64,000 nucleotides of DNA from Bacillus sp. SORGH_AS_0510 (GCF_030818775.1 NZ_JAUTAU010000001.1:3166001-3230000); one strand, 5' to 3'; shown: positions 36,128-45,314, counted from the stretch's first letter. Numbers and translations are program-made. Notes: a model not told the origin generated them from the sequence alone.

Positions 36128-36157
36128 GAAAAGCGAACGACTAGTCGTTCGCTTTTT
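36128..36157. terminator. Bidirectional terminator after corA
   Basis: Twelve-base-pair perfect palindrome AAGCGAACGACT/AGTCGTTCGCTT with a T-run, between corA and the convergent small membrane protein gene. Confidence 0.85.
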
Positions 36158-36158
36158 G

Positions 36159-36470
36159 TTACTCCCAATTTTCATATGCTACGGTTCCGCCAGTTAAATC
36201 AATCGTGTTACGTTCCCCTTTATAATAGGTCTTTCCGTCTTTTTTGAAGATTAAATTATCATAGGTATACACCTTCTGCCCTGTCGGTAATTCAATAACA
36301 ACCTTTTCTCCTAAATTCTCGGACGGTGCTTCTATTTTTATAGTCCATTGCTCATAATAGTGAAAGAATACAAATCCTGCAGCTAGAATCAAGCTAATGA
36401 GCGTGAAAAAGATTAAACCCTTCCAAGAAAATTGCTTTGGCTTTTGGTTATACAGTTCAGCTCTGGTCAC
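36159..36470 (-). CDS. Small single-pass membrane protein, unknown function
   Basis: A 103-residue protein starting at the GTG after GGGGGAG; an upstream ATG at 36491 lacks a site. One N-terminal helix (GLIFFTLISLILAAGFVFF) is followed by an extracytoplasmic beta-rich domain with repeated Thr/Tyr/Lys (VYTYDNLIFKKDGKTYY). No family is recognised. It is monocistronic. Confidence 0.7.
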   Translation of the reverse strand: MTRAELYNQKPKQFSWKGLIFFTLISLILAAGFVFFHYYEQWTIKIEAPSENLGEKVVIELPTGQKVYTYDNLIFKKDGKTYYKGERNTIDLTGGTVAYENWE

Positions 36471-36644
36471 CTTTTTCTCCCCCGTTACCATTAGTAAATA
36501 AAGTAAGTATTACATTCATACCCATTTTTTGATTTCCTAACCCTTCTTGAAAAAATTTATACATGTTACTCTATGCAAACTCTTTAAAAAAATGACTTAA
36601 CTTTAGGTATAATAAGAAAGAAGATTCAGAAAGGGGTAAAAACC

Positions 36645-37694
36645 ATGACAAATACATATACAGAGGAAACATTACATCTAATTAAAGACTTAGTTTCCAT
36701 TCCAAGTCCTTCTGGTAACACCAACGAAGTGATCACCTTTGTAGAAAAATTTCTTAACGAGTTGCAAATCAAGAATTTTAGAAATCGAAAAGGCGGACTG
36801 ATTGCGACTATAGAAGGAAAAGATACGAGCAAACATCGTATGCTTACTGCTCATGTTGATACATTAGGGGCCATGGTCAAAGAAATTAAATCAAATGGCA
36901 GATTAAAAATTGATTTAATCGGGGGGTTCAAATATAACTCTATTGAAGGTGAATACTGCCAAATTGAGACCAGTAGTGGAAAGAATTTTACAGGGACAAT
37001 TTTAATGCATCAAACTTCTGTGCATGTATATAAGGACGCAGGAAAAGCAGAGCGTAATCAGGAGAATATGGAAATTCGATTGGATGAAAAAGTGACGAAT
37101 GCAGAAGAAATTCGTGCTCTAGGTATTGAAGTCGGCGATTTCGTCTCATTCGATCCACGTGTAGAAATAACTTCAAGTGGGTACATTAAATCCCGGCATT
37201 TGGATGATAAAGCAAGTGTCGGCATTCTTCTTCAATTAATAAAGCAAATTAAAACAGAAAATATAAGCTTACCTTTTACAACACATTTTTTAATTTCAAA
37301 CAACGAAGAGATCGGGTACGGAGGCAACTCAAACATAACCCCTGAAACAGTAGAATATTTAGCTGTAGATATGGGTGCTATGGGAGACGGGCAATCCACG
37401 GATGAATACACGGTTTCTATCTGTGTGAAGGATGCCAGCGGTCCTTATCATTATGAATTGAGGAAAAATCTAGTTCGTTTAGCTAAAGAAAATAAAATCG
37501 AGTACAAACTCGATATTTATCCATTTTATGGTTCAGACGCGTCTGCTGCCATTCGTTCTGGTCACGATATTGTCCATGGGTTAATCGGGCCTGGAATTGA
37601 TTCCTCACATGCATTCGAACGCACGCATCAATCATCTATAGAAAACACAGCAAAACTTCTCTATCATTACGTACAATCAGATTTAGTACTTTAA
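36645..37694 (+). CDS. M42-family metallopeptidase (aminopeptidase)
   Basis: A 349-residue cytoplasmic di-metal aminopeptidase. Metal ligands are visible in AHVDTLG, RHLDDKASVG, NNEEIGYGG and the Asp of AVDMGAMG; a late His occurs in SSHAFERTH. It resembles B. subtilis YsdC and tetrahedral aminopeptidases, which trim short peptides. AAAGGGG precedes the ATG. A terminator follows. Confidence 0.92.
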   Translation: MTNTYTEETLHLIKDLVSIPSPSGNTNEVITFVEKFLNELQIKNFRNRKGGLIATIEGKDTSKHRMLTAHVDTLGAMVKEIKSNGRLKIDLIGGFKYNSIEGEYCQIETSSGKNFTGTILMHQTSVHVYKDAGKAERNQENMEIRLDEKVTNAEEIRALGIEVGDFVSFDPRVEITSSGYIKSRHLDDKASVGILLQLIKQIKTENISLPFTTHFLISNNEEIGYGGNSNITPETVEYLAVDMGAMGDGQSTDEYTVSICVKDASGPYHYELRKNLVRLAKENKIEYKLDIYPFYGSDASAAIRSGHDIVHGLIGPGIDSSHAFERTHQSSIENTAKLLYHYVQSDLVL

Positions 37695-37710
37695 ATAAGC
37701 AATTTTTAGT

Positions 37711-37746
37711 TGGCCAAGTGTTCACCACTTGGTCATTTTTTTTGCA
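37711..37746 (+). terminator. Terminator after the M42 peptidase gene
   Basis: TGGCCAAGTG pairs with CACTTGGTCA (one mismatch), followed by a run of eight T. Confidence 0.85.
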
Positions 37747-37863
37747 AAATTCCTTTTATAATAATGAAAAATTAATGGTTTCCTCATCTGATTTTAATGT
37801 TAAAAATACAAATACGCTTTATGATAAATAGGTTCAAATTTTAACAGGTGAGGTTGAACAAAC

Positions 37864-38013
37864 ATGTTCAATAAAATAAAACATTTCTTAGCTAATCAAA
37901 AGCTTAAATGGTTTGGACGCTTTATCTATTATTTTCTCATACTACTATTATTGTTTTTTATGTATGGATTTAACGATGCAAGCGCCGGTACCTATATTTA
38001 CAATGATTTTTAA
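37864..38013 (+). CDS. dltX: DltX, small membrane subunit of D-alanylation machinery
   Basis: A 49-residue peptide easily missed by gene callers. An ATG after AGGTGAGG opens a frame with one helix (FIYYFLILLLLFFMYGF) and a conserved C-terminal tail ending NDASAGTYIYNDF. Both features and the position 17 bases before dltA match DltX, which is required for D-alanine transfer to teichoic acids with DltBCD. Confidence 0.92.
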   Translation: MFNKIKHFLANQKLKWFGRFIYYFLILLLLFFMYGFNDASAGTYIYNDF

Positions 38014-38030
38014 TAGGAGGCAGTTCAGCC

Positions 38031-39548
38031 ATGAAATTATTACAACAAATTAGAAACATTGCACATATACGACCAAACACAGTTGCCTTTGTATCACCAA
38101 ACCATGTAACCACTTACGGCGAGCTTTGGAATCAGTCTGAAAAAGTTGCTGCATTCCTTTTAAAGCAAACTATAAAAAAACATTCACCTATTGTTGTTTA
38201 CGGTCATATGGATTCCTCCATCATTGCTTCATTCCTAGGAAGTGTCATGGCAGGTCATCCTTATATTCCTATAGATACTTCTATTCCTGCTGATAGGATC
38301 ACCCATATTATCGCAAATGCAGAAGCAGAGCTAATCATCAACACTTCCGGTCATCCACTGCCTTTGGTTGATTGCAAGGTGACAAATATTATCTACGAAC
38401 AGATCATGTCTGACCTTCATTCTTCGGGGCCTATTGAAGAGTCTAATTGGGTGGAAGGAAAAGATAATTTTTATATCATTTACACTTCGGGTAGTACCGG
38501 ACTTCCTAAAGGAGTTCAAATATCCGCAGATAATTTACAAAGCTTCATTGACTGGATGGTGGAAGACTTTCCTATCCAGGAACAAAAAAGGTTTTTGAAT
38601 CAAGCACCCTTTTCATTTGATCTTTCAGTAATGGACCTGTATCCAGCATTAATGACGGGGGGATCCCTTTTTGCTATTACAAAAGAAATGATTGAAAAGC
38701 CAAAGGTTCTATTCGAGGAGTTACTGCGTTCAGGCGCTCAAGTGTGGACATCTACTCCATCATTTGCCCAAATGTGTCTGATGGATCCTTCTTTTAATGA
38801 AGAACTACTGCCTGAACTATCTGTGTTTCTCTTTTGCGGTGAAGTTTTACCACAGGGAATCTGTAAGCAATTAATGAATCGGTTTCCAAGAGCTAGATGT
38901 TTCAATACCTATGGCCCTACTGAAGCGACTGTAGCTGTCACCTCCATAGAAGTGACAGATGAAATATTGAAAGCATACCATACCCTCCCTATCGGGAAAC
39001 CAAAGAATGATACGGAGATACTATTATTTGATGAGCAGGGTAACCTTGTTCCTGATGGAGATAAAGGGGAAATCATCATAGTTGGCCCAGGAGTCAGCAA
39101 AGGGTACTTAGGTCAACCAAAGCTAACTGATAAAGCATTTTTCACCTATAAGGATACACCTGCCTACCGGACAGGCGATGCTGGTTTTAGAGACAGCGAT
39201 GGTAATCTTTTTTATCAGGGAAGGATCGATTTTCAAATTAAGCTTCATGGCTATCGAATGGAATTAGAAGAGATTGAATACCATCTTTCCCAATCAACAT
39301 TTGTCCAATCAGCAATTGTTATTCCCATGGATCGCGAGGGAAAAATTGACTATTTATTAGCTGCCATCGTCCCTGCTGAACATTCCTTTGAAAAACCCTA
39401 CCAATTAACTGGTGCAATTAAAGGAGAGTTGAGCAAAGTGATGCCAGCATATATGATACCAAGGAAATTCTCTTATTTTCATGAACTTCCGATGACAGCA
39501 AACGGAAAAATGGACCGTAAAAGAATAAAGGATATGGTCTTATTATGA
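38031..39548 (+). CDS. dltA: D-alanine--D-alanyl carrier protein ligase
   Basis: A 505-residue adenylation enzyme that activates D-Ala and loads it on DltC. Core motifs are YTSGSTGLPKG (about 150), NTYGPTEAT, YRTGD and the C-terminal NGKMDRKRI lysine. GGAGG precedes the ATG. It overlaps dltB by four bases (ATGA). The pathway adds positive charge to teichoic acids and lowers sensitivity to cationic peptides. Confidence 0.97.
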   Translation: MKLLQQIRNIAHIRPNTVAFVSPNHVTTYGELWNQSEKVAAFLLKQTIKKHSPIVVYGHMDSSIIASFLGSVMAGHPYIPIDTSIPADRITHIIANAEAELIINTSGHPLPLVDCKVTNIIYEQIMSDLHSSGPIEESNWVEGKDNFYIIYTSGSTGLPKGVQISADNLQSFIDWMVEDFPIQEQKRFLNQAPFSFDLSVMDLYPALMTGGSLFAITKEMIEKPKVLFEELLRSGAQVWTSTPSFAQMCLMDPSFNEELLPELSVFLFCGEVLPQGICKQLMNRFPRARCFNTYGPTEATVAVTSIEVTDEILKAYHTLPIGKPKNDTEILLFDEQGNLVPDGDKGEIIIVGPGVSKGYLGQPKLTDKAFFTYKDTPAYRTGDAGFRDSDGNLFYQGRIDFQIKLHGYRMELEEIEYHLSQSTFVQSAIVIPMDREGKIDYLLAAIVPAEHSFEKPYQLTGAIKGELSKVMPAYMIPRKFSYFHELPMTANGKMDRKRIKDMVLL

Positions 39549-40711
39549 CACCCTATGGATCCTTTACTTTCTTTTTTATTATCGCCATCCTGTTAGCCCC
39601 AACGTTTATCCTAGGATTACTTGGGAAAAGATTTTATCACTATAATCTGCTGGTTACAATAATAGGTTTAAGTATCATTTTTGCTTCAAGTTTACAGGGA
39701 ACAATTGCTTTAATTTTATTTATCATATGGCAGATTATCTTAATTTACGGATACATTCACTATCGAAAGAAGGCAAACCAGGCCAGTATTTTTTATTTGG
39801 CGGTTTTCCTTTCCGTCTTTCCATTAATTCTATCGAAATTGTTACCATACTTCTCACAAGTAAATTGGATTGGATTTCTCGGCATTTCATATTTAACGTT
39901 TAAAGGTATTCAATTAATAATGGAAACAAGGGATGGTCTTATCAAGCAGGTTCCACCCCTCTTCCATTTACTATATTTTATTCTCTTTTTCCCAACGATT
40001 TCTTCTGGTCCAATCGACAGATACCGTCGATTTGCGAAAGATGTCCAGCGGAACATCTCAGGAGAGGAATATAAAGTTCTCTTATATGAAGGAATAAACA
40101 AAATTTTTCTGGGCTTTTTATATAAATATATTATTGGTTATTCTATTAACCACTTTTTCATTGCTAATCTAAGATTTATTGAACACAGCCATTTTCAACA
40201 TCATCTTTATTATATGTATGCATATAGTTTTTATCTCTTTTTTGATTTTGCCGGCTACAGTGCATTTGCCATTGGTGTCAGTTATTTAATGGGAATTAAA
40301 TCTCCTGAGAACTTCAATAAGCCATTTATTAGTAGAAATATTAAAGACTTTTGGAATCGTTGGCACCTAAGTCTTTCATTTTGGTTTAGAGATTATGTAT
40401 ATATGCGTTTTGTTTTTTGGATGACAAAAAAGAAATGGATAAAGAACCGAAATATAATCTCAAACCTTGGTTACATCCTACTATTCTTGCTTATGGGTGT
40501 CTGGCATGGACTAGAAATTCAGTATATTCTTTATGGCATTTATCATGCCATACTGATGGTCTTATACAATTCGTTTGAACAGTTTAATAAAAAACACAAA
40601 TGGTGGCCGCATAATAAGTTTACCCATGTAGTGGCTATCATAATTACCTTTCATTTTATATGCTTTGGTTTTTATATTTTTTCCGGACAACTATTTAACA
40701 AAGGAGTTTAA
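39545..40711 (+). CDS. dltB: D-alanyl transferase, MBOAT family
   Basis: A 388-residue MBOAT membrane protein. The typical MBOAT stretch NIKDFWNRWHLSLSFWFRDY and the catalytic His in LLMGVWHGLEIQY are present. It takes D-Ala from DltC and passes it across the membrane. It starts inside the dltA end and is followed by dltC after five bases. Confidence 0.96.
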   Translation: MTPYGSFTFFFIIAILLAPTFILGLLGKRFYHYNLLVTIIGLSIIFASSLQGTIALILFIIWQIILIYGYIHYRKKANQASIFYLAVFLSVFPLILSKLLPYFSQVNWIGFLGISYLTFKGIQLIMETRDGLIKQVPPLFHLLYFILFFPTISSGPIDRYRRFAKDVQRNISGEEYKVLLYEGINKIFLGFLYKYIIGYSINHFFIANLRFIEHSHFQHHLYYMYAYSFYLFFDFAGYSAFAIGVSYLMGIKSPENFNKPFISRNIKDFWNRWHLSLSFWFRDYVYMRFVFWMTKKKWIKNRNIISNLGYILLFLLMGVWHGLEIQYILYGIYHAILMVLYNSFEQFNKKHKWWPHNKFTHVVAIIITFHFICFGFYIFSGQLFNKGV

Positions 40712-40716
40712 TTACT

Positions 40717-40968
40717 ATGAAAATAGAATTAATTGAATTAAAAAATGAAATAATTGAAATTTTAACTGAGGTTTGTCAAGATGAGGTTGTAAAGGAAAAC
40801 CCAGATATTGATTTATTTCAATCTGGTTTATTGGATTCATTCGGAACTGTAGAATTACTTATTCAAATTGAAGAACGATTGGATATTCTTGTTCCAATTT
40901 CTGAGTTTGATCGGGAATTATGGAATACACCAAATAACATTGCTCTACAGTTGGCTGATATGAAATGA
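40717..40968 (+). CDS. dltC: D-alanyl carrier protein
   Basis: An 83-residue acyl carrier protein. The phosphopantetheine attachment site is Ser41 in LLDSFGTVEL, and NPDIDLFQSG and EFDRELWNTPNN are family hallmarks. It is about five residues longer at the N-terminus than the usual 78. Its stop overlaps the dltD start by four bases. Confidence 0.96.
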   Translation: MKIELIELKNEIIEILTEVCQDEVVKENPDIDLFQSGLLDSFGTVELLIQIEERLDILVPISEFDRELWNTPNNIALQLADMK

Positions 40969-42164
40969 AAAAACCGCTATTTTCACCATTAATCCTAGCT
41001 TTCATTCTCTTGCTACTATTGGTGCTCTTACCGAATCAGTTAATAGAGTCGTTGATACCAAAATCTAGGATCAATCAAGCGGCAACAGAATTAAATCCTT
41101 TTATGTTTCAAGGAAAGTATGTGCAACAAAAGATGCTTGAGGACCCTCAATTCTTACCCATTTACGGGTCCTCAGAACTTGCTAGATTGGATCGGTTTCA
41201 TCCTTCCAATTATTTTAAAGAAACAAATGCCGATTTCACCCCCTTCCTTATTGGACGAGGGGGAACAGAATCATTGATACATCTATTAAATTTTTCTGAA
41301 CATACGGACCAGCTGAAAGGGAAAAAAATTATTTTCGTCTTGTCCCCACAATGGTTTCAGCCGAAAGGTACAGACGAGTCACACTTTGTTCCAAATTATT
41401 CAGCGTTACAGGGTTACGATTTTGCTTTTAATCATCAGATTGACCCAGTCATTAAAAAGCGGGCAATCAAACGATTATTAACTTTTTCACCAATCGAAAA
41501 TGATCCCATCCTTTCAACCATTTATAAGGCAGAGATTTCGAAAAATGTATGGACTAAACGAGAAGCAACTATCGTCCGCCCCTTTGCTTATGCCTATCGC
41601 GATTTGCTTGAAAAAAAGGACCTATATTATACACTAGTAGGTGGAATTCATCGGAATCGGGATTTGAGTCCAAAGGTAAGGGATAAATCCTGGGGACAAT
41701 TACAAGCTATGGCAACGCAGTTTGGTAAAAAAAGAGCGACCAACAATCCTTTTGATATATCAAATAACCAATATAATAAGATTAAGAAATTAGCGCCTTC
41801 ATTAAAGGGTAAGAAACAAGGTGCCTCCTATGGCAAATCACCTGAATATAAAGACTTTCAATTAGTGCTCGACGTATTGAAAGAAAACGGTGCACAACCT
41901 TTGTTTATCTCCGTTCCTGTAAATGGAAAGTGGTACGATTTCACAGGATTTACTAAAGAGGGACGTTCCCCCTACTATAAGCGGATTAAAAATCAAATAG
42001 AAGCTGAAGGGTTTCAAATTGCGGACTTCTCTAACCATGAATATGATCCTTATTTTATGAAGGATACTATTCATATCGGATGGAAAGGATGGGTATATAC
42101 AGACCGAGCCATTATGGAATTTTACAAGCAAGATCATTCAAAGAATCAAGTTGTAAGAAACTAG
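40965..42164 (+). CDS. dltD: DltD, teichoic acid D-alanyl transfer protein
   Basis: A 399-residue protein with an N-terminal membrane anchor and an extracellular SGNH-like domain. The catalytic serine sits in YGSSELAR (about 67-74), and the late Asp/His lies in DTIHIGWKGW. It completes D-alanylation of lipoteichoic acid. It is the last canonical dlt gene; a membrane protein gene follows after 25 bases. Confidence 0.95.
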   Translation: MKKPLFSPLILAFILLLLLVLLPNQLIESLIPKSRINQAATELNPFMFQGKYVQQKMLEDPQFLPIYGSSELARLDRFHPSNYFKETNADFTPFLIGRGGTESLIHLLNFSEHTDQLKGKKIIFVLSPQWFQPKGTDESHFVPNYSALQGYDFAFNHQIDPVIKKRAIKRLLTFSPIENDPILSTIYKAEISKNVWTKREATIVRPFAYAYRDLLEKKDLYYTLVGGIHRNRDLSPKVRDKSWGQLQAMATQFGKKRATNNPFDISNNQYNKIKKLAPSLKGKKQGASYGKSPEYKDFQLVLDVLKENGAQPLFISVPVNGKWYDFTGFTKEGRSPYYKRIKNQIEAEGFQIADFSNHEYDPYFMKDTIHIGWKGWVYTDRAIMEFYKQDHSKNQVVRN

Positions 42165-42189
42165 ATGCCTACATTACTATGAAAAGGTT

Positions 42190-42783
42190 GTGATTCCCAT
42201 TAGAGAGCAGTCTATTTCTGCTAAAAAAAGTACCTTTTTATCGAGGAAAATCCCTAGTTCCAAGGACCGCAAATTATTTATTACCTTTCTATTTTTATCA
42301 GTTATTTTGATTGTTACTGGATTAATGTACATTTCGTATAACCACCAGGCGCTCATGAGTCAAGACTTTCGCCACTATAAAGGAATGTTTAAACAATTAG
42401 GCTCCATCTCTAGAATTGGCTTTTTTGCTGCTATTTCCATTTACCCTGTCTTTTGGATTTTAAAGACAAAGCAGATTAAATCTCTTAAGATAGCACAGGT
42501 TGAAATCAAGCCACTTGTTCAATCTGTTGCAAAAATCGTCCGAAAATGGCATGTTCCAGTCGCTCTGATATCAGCTGGCGTTGCCTTTCTACATGGTTTC
42601 TTAGCAATAATCAGAGGCTTTAAATTCAACTTTACTTATGGTTCGGGAATCGCCTCTGTCATACTACTATTTTCCCTTATGGTGGTTGGTATCAATCGTT
42701 TTAAACGGACCGATAGAAATTGGCATTTTAAATTAGCCATCACATTTTTAATTCTATTTATGCTTCATGCTACCTTCTCATAG
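42190..42783 (+). CDS. Five-helix membrane protein with paired H-x13-H helices (putative di-heme)
   Basis: A 197-residue protein with five predicted helices. Helix 3 carries His121 and His135 (WH-x13-H), and helix 5 carries His179 and His193, again WH-x13-H. Such paired spacing is how ferric reductase-like and cytochrome b-type proteins hold two stacked hemes. No flavin domain is attached. The GTG start is close to AAAAGG and is uncertain. It lies 25 bases after dltD, so it may share the dlt transcript. The function is inferred only. Confidence 0.6.
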   Translation: MIPIREQSISAKKSTFLSRKIPSSKDRKLFITFLFLSVILIVTGLMYISYNHQALMSQDFRHYKGMFKQLGSISRIGFFAAISIYPVFWILKTKQIKSLKIAQVEIKPLVQSVAKIVRKWHVPVALISAGVAFLHGFLAIIRGFKFNFTYGSGIASVILLFSLMVVGINRFKRTDRNWHFKLAITFLILFMLHATFS

Positions 42784-42849
42784 TAAACATATAACGGTAT
42801 AATATGAAGTGAAGTGAAATGAATACAACCCATCACTAGGAGTGAAAAA

Positions 42850-43065
42850 ATGTTTTCTAATATTGGTTTTCCCGGACTCATTTTAATCCTCATCGTTGCC
42901 TTGGTTATCTTTGGTCCAAATAAATTACCTGAAATTGGACGTGCCTTTGGTAAGTCTATTCGTGAATTTAAAAAAGCAACAGAAGGCATTGCGGATGATA
43001 TAAAAGAAGAAATTAAAGAAGATATCAAAGAAGTAAAACAAGAGAAGATTGATTTGAAAAAATAA
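42850..43065 (+). CDS. tatA: Twin-arginine translocase subunit TatA
   Basis: A 71-residue protein with a short N-terminal helix, the [16 protein letters not shown] hinge/amphipathic helix and a charged Lys/Glu tail, all diagnostic of TatA/E. It forms the Tat pore for folded proteins. No tatC is adjacent, so the partner must be elsewhere. AGGAG precedes the ATG, and a strong terminator follows. Confidence 0.95.
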   Translation: MFSNIGFPGLILILIVALVIFGPNKLPEIGRAFGKSIREFKKATEGIADDIKEEIKEDIKEVKQEKIDLKK

Positions 43066-43104
43066 AACAAATGAGGTTGACTTTTGAGTCAACCTCATTT
43101 GTTT
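43065..43104. terminator. Bidirectional terminator after tatA
   Basis: Seventeen-base perfect stem AAACAAATGAGGTTGAC/GTCAACCTCATTTGTTT. It lies between tatA and a convergent 41-codon gene. Confidence 0.9.
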
Positions 43105-43228
43105 ATCTTTTTGTCTTTTCTGCAAACGATTGAAATTGATCCATTAATTTTTTACGTGACTTCTCACTTCTTAATAAGAATGCAGCCCCTAACCCCAGTG
43201 TCGTAATCATTAATTTTTTTTTGCTCAT
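43103..43228 (-). CDS. Small basic 41-residue protein
   Basis: An ATG overlapping the stop of the upstream gene (TAATG) opens 41 codons: a short hydrophobic N-terminus (LMITTLGLGAAFLL) and a Lys/Gln/Ser-rich tail. GAGATG is a plausible ribosome site. It looks like a small YtxH-like membrane-associated protein, but no family is certain. It is coupled to the His-rich secreted protein gene. Confidence 0.6.
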   Translation of the reverse strand: MSKKKLMITTLGLGAAFLLRSEKSRKKLMDQFQSFAEKTKR

Positions 43229-43779
43229 TATTTCAACATCTCATTCAATTTAACATTATGCTGCTTGTACTGTTCTAATAGCTGATTAAGTAGATTGGCC
43301 GCCTGCTGATTATCCTTTTTTTCCACTGCCATCCGCAGTTCATGGAACGTCTTCCAGTGTCCCATTCCTTTTCCACCGTGTACTTTTTGAATAAATTCTT
43401 CTTTCGTTATTTTTCCTTCATCCAATTGCTTCTTCAGTTCTTCCATTTTGGCCATTCTCTCTTTTTTCCATTGCTCACGCTTTTGGGCATTTTCAGGACT
43501 CATCCATTTGTTACGGAGTGCCTTTTTCTCCTCCAACACTTTTGTCCATTCTGCTTTTTTATCTGGAGTATATTGATCAACCCAAGTTAACAGTTTTTGC
43601 TCTTTTTCTGCCATATGTGCTTGCCAATCTTTATGCATCATATGATGATGCTTACCTTCCTCTTGGCAATCGCATGGTGCCTTTTTAGCATGATCTCCTT
43701 GCTCAGGTGAAGTAGCAAAGGCAAAGCCCGGTAATGAGAACAATAATCCCATGATTAAAACTAACATTTTGATTTTCAT
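43228..43779 (-). CDS. Secreted helical protein with His/Cys cluster (YckD-like)
   Basis: A 183-residue protein starting at the ATG after AAGGTGAT. The signal peptide ends near AFATS. The mature N-terminus holds CDCQEEGKHHHMMH, a likely metal-binding cluster. The remainder is helical and highly charged, with LKKQLDEGKITKEEFIQK as in DUF2680/YckD-like proteins. It could buffer metal or act as a periplasmic-like chaperone; the function is not known. Confidence 0.7.
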   Translation of the reverse strand: MKIKMLVLIMGLLFSLPGFAFATSPEQGDHAKKAPCDCQEEGKHHHMMHKDWQAHMAEKEQKLLTWVDQYTPDKKAEWTKVLEEKKALRNKWMSPENAQKREQWKKERMAKMEELKKQLDEGKITKEEFIQKVHGGKGMGHWKTFHELRMAVEKKDNQQAANLLNQLLEQYKQHNVKLNEMLK

Positions 43780-43945
43780 TATTATCACCTTTCAAGACAT
43801 TATTTTAGTAAATGTACAGACCTAATTGTGCTACGTGGTTATCTTTCCCAATTTAATAAAAAAAATTTACCATTTAGACAAAATTTTAGAGGATAAATTA
43901 CTTGTGAACACTTAAAAATTATCGTATTCTAAAAATAGAGAATGA

Positions 43946-43963
43946 ATGTGAAGTATTTCACAA
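43946..43963. promoter_or_regulatory. Rex box 1 upstream of ndh
   Basis: ATGTGAAGTATTTCACAA matches the Rex operator TTGTGAA-N4-TTCACAA at all positions but the first. It is about 110 bases before the ndh start. Confidence 0.75.
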
Positions 43964-43971
43964 AATGACTA

Positions 43972-43998
43972 AAATGAGCTTTTAGCTCTCATTTTTTT
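43972..43998 (+). terminator. Terminator-like hairpin between the Rex boxes
   Basis: ATGAGCT and AGCTCTCAT pair with a small bulge and are followed by seven T. It could end transcripts entering from the left or attenuate an upstream ndh promoter. Confidence 0.5.
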
Positions 43999-44007
43999 AA
44001 ACTAAAC

Positions 44008-44025
44008 TTGTGAAACATTTCACAA
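44008..44025. promoter_or_regulatory. Rex box 2 upstream of ndh
   Basis: TTGTGAAACATTTCACAA is a perfect Rex operator, 46 bases before the ndh start. Rex releases DNA at high NADH, giving feedback control of NADH dehydrogenase. Confidence 0.88.
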
Positions 44026-44071
44026 TAAATCTAGAGAATACATTCATTTTGTATAGGGGAAGTGAACCATA

Positions 44072-45295
44072 ATGAAAAGATCAAAAATTGTTATTTTAGG
44101 TGCAGGTTACGGTGGAATTATTACCAGCAAAAAGCTTGAGAAGCTATTAAAATCTGGTGAAGCAGATGTTACTTTGATTAATAAACATGATTATCATTAT
44201 ATAACGACTCAATTGCATAAAACCGGTGTTGGTACAGCAGCCGATAAACAAATTGCCATGTCTATCCCTGAATTGATCGACCCAGAAAAGACCTATTTTA
44301 AAAAAGGAACGGTATCTTCAATCGACATATCAAAGCAAGAGGTTCTACTTGAGGGTGGCGATTTGGTTCCATATGATTTTTTATTAGTTGCACTTGGATT
44401 TGAAGTTGAGACCTTCGGGATACCTGGAATAAAAGAGCACGCGTTTGAAGTTCGAAGTTTTAGAAGTTCAAAAGCAATCTATAATCAAATTATTAAACAA
44501 CTAAACCTTTATAAAGAAGACTTTGATCCGTCAAGACTAACTTTTGTCGTTGCAGGTGGTGGATTTACTGGCATTGAGATGCTGGGTGAACTTGCAGAAG
44601 GTCTCCCAAAGCTTTGTAAACAATATGATGTGCCATTCGAAAATGTTAAAATTGTCGCAATAGAGGCGGCGCCTACAGTGATACCATTTTTCCCTAAAGA
44701 ATCGATTGAGTATACAACCGAGGTCCTTGAAAAACATAATGTTGAATTATTAACGGGTATGAAAATTTTAGAATGTACTCCAGAAAAAGTAGTTTTAGAG
44801 AATGGAATGGAAGTCTTAACCAGGACGTTAATTTGGTCTTGTGGGGTAAAAGGAAATACAATTATTCAGCAATGTGGTTTACCTATTAAGAACGGCAAGC
44901 TCCCAATAGACCAATATTTACGCGTTGAAGGCTTCGAAAATATTTTCAGTATTGGTGATTGCTCACTATTCATGAAGGATGAAAAATCTTCTTTACCGCC
45001 TACTGCACAGGTTGCACTTCAAGAAGCAGATGTTTGTGCAATGAATATGGTTGCAACAATTCGCGGAGGTGAGTTAACAGCATTTCAATACCACCACAAA
45101 GGCTCGGTTGCATCAATTGGTACTTGGGCAGCTGTAGGAAAAGTGGGTAACTTCCGTCTATCTGGTTTATTTGGTGCCTTTATGAAACAAGTAATTGAAG
45201 CACGGTATCTGTTTAATCTTGGTGGTCCTTCCCTCATCTACAAGCAGCATTTTGGTGTAGGCCATGAGCCAATAAAAGTCACTGTAAAACAATAA
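44072..45295 (+). CDS. ndh: Type II NADH dehydrogenase
   Basis: A 407-residue flavoprotein with an N-terminal FAD site GAGYGGIITSKKL, a central NADH site VVAGGGFTGIEMLGELA and the FAD-closing FSIGDCSLF. Membrane-bound NDH-2 enzymes of Bacillus (Ndh/YumB) pass electrons from NADH to menaquinone without proton pumping. The two Rex boxes upstream fit ndh, which is a Rex target in B. subtilis. GGGGAAGTG precedes the ATG. Confidence 0.9.
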   Translation: MKRSKIVILGAGYGGIITSKKLEKLLKSGEADVTLINKHDYHYITTQLHKTGVGTAADKQIAMSIPELIDPEKTYFKKGTVSSIDISKQEVLLEGGDLVPYDFLLVALGFEVETFGIPGIKEHAFEVRSFRSSKAIYNQIIKQLNLYKEDFDPSRLTFVVAGGGFTGIEMLGELAEGLPKLCKQYDVPFENVKIVAIEAAPTVIPFFPKESIEYTTEVLEKHNVELLTGMKILECTPEKVVLENGMEVLTRTLIWSCGVKGNTIIQQCGLPIKNGKLPIDQYLRVEGFENIFSIGDCSLFMKDEKSSLPPTAQVALQEADVCAMNMVATIRGGELTAFQYHHKGSVASIGTWAAVGKVGNFRLSGLFGAFMKQVIEARYLFNLGGPSLIYKQHFGVGHEPIKVTVKQ

Positions 45296-45314
45296 TTCAG
45301 TTCCTTAAGACAGA

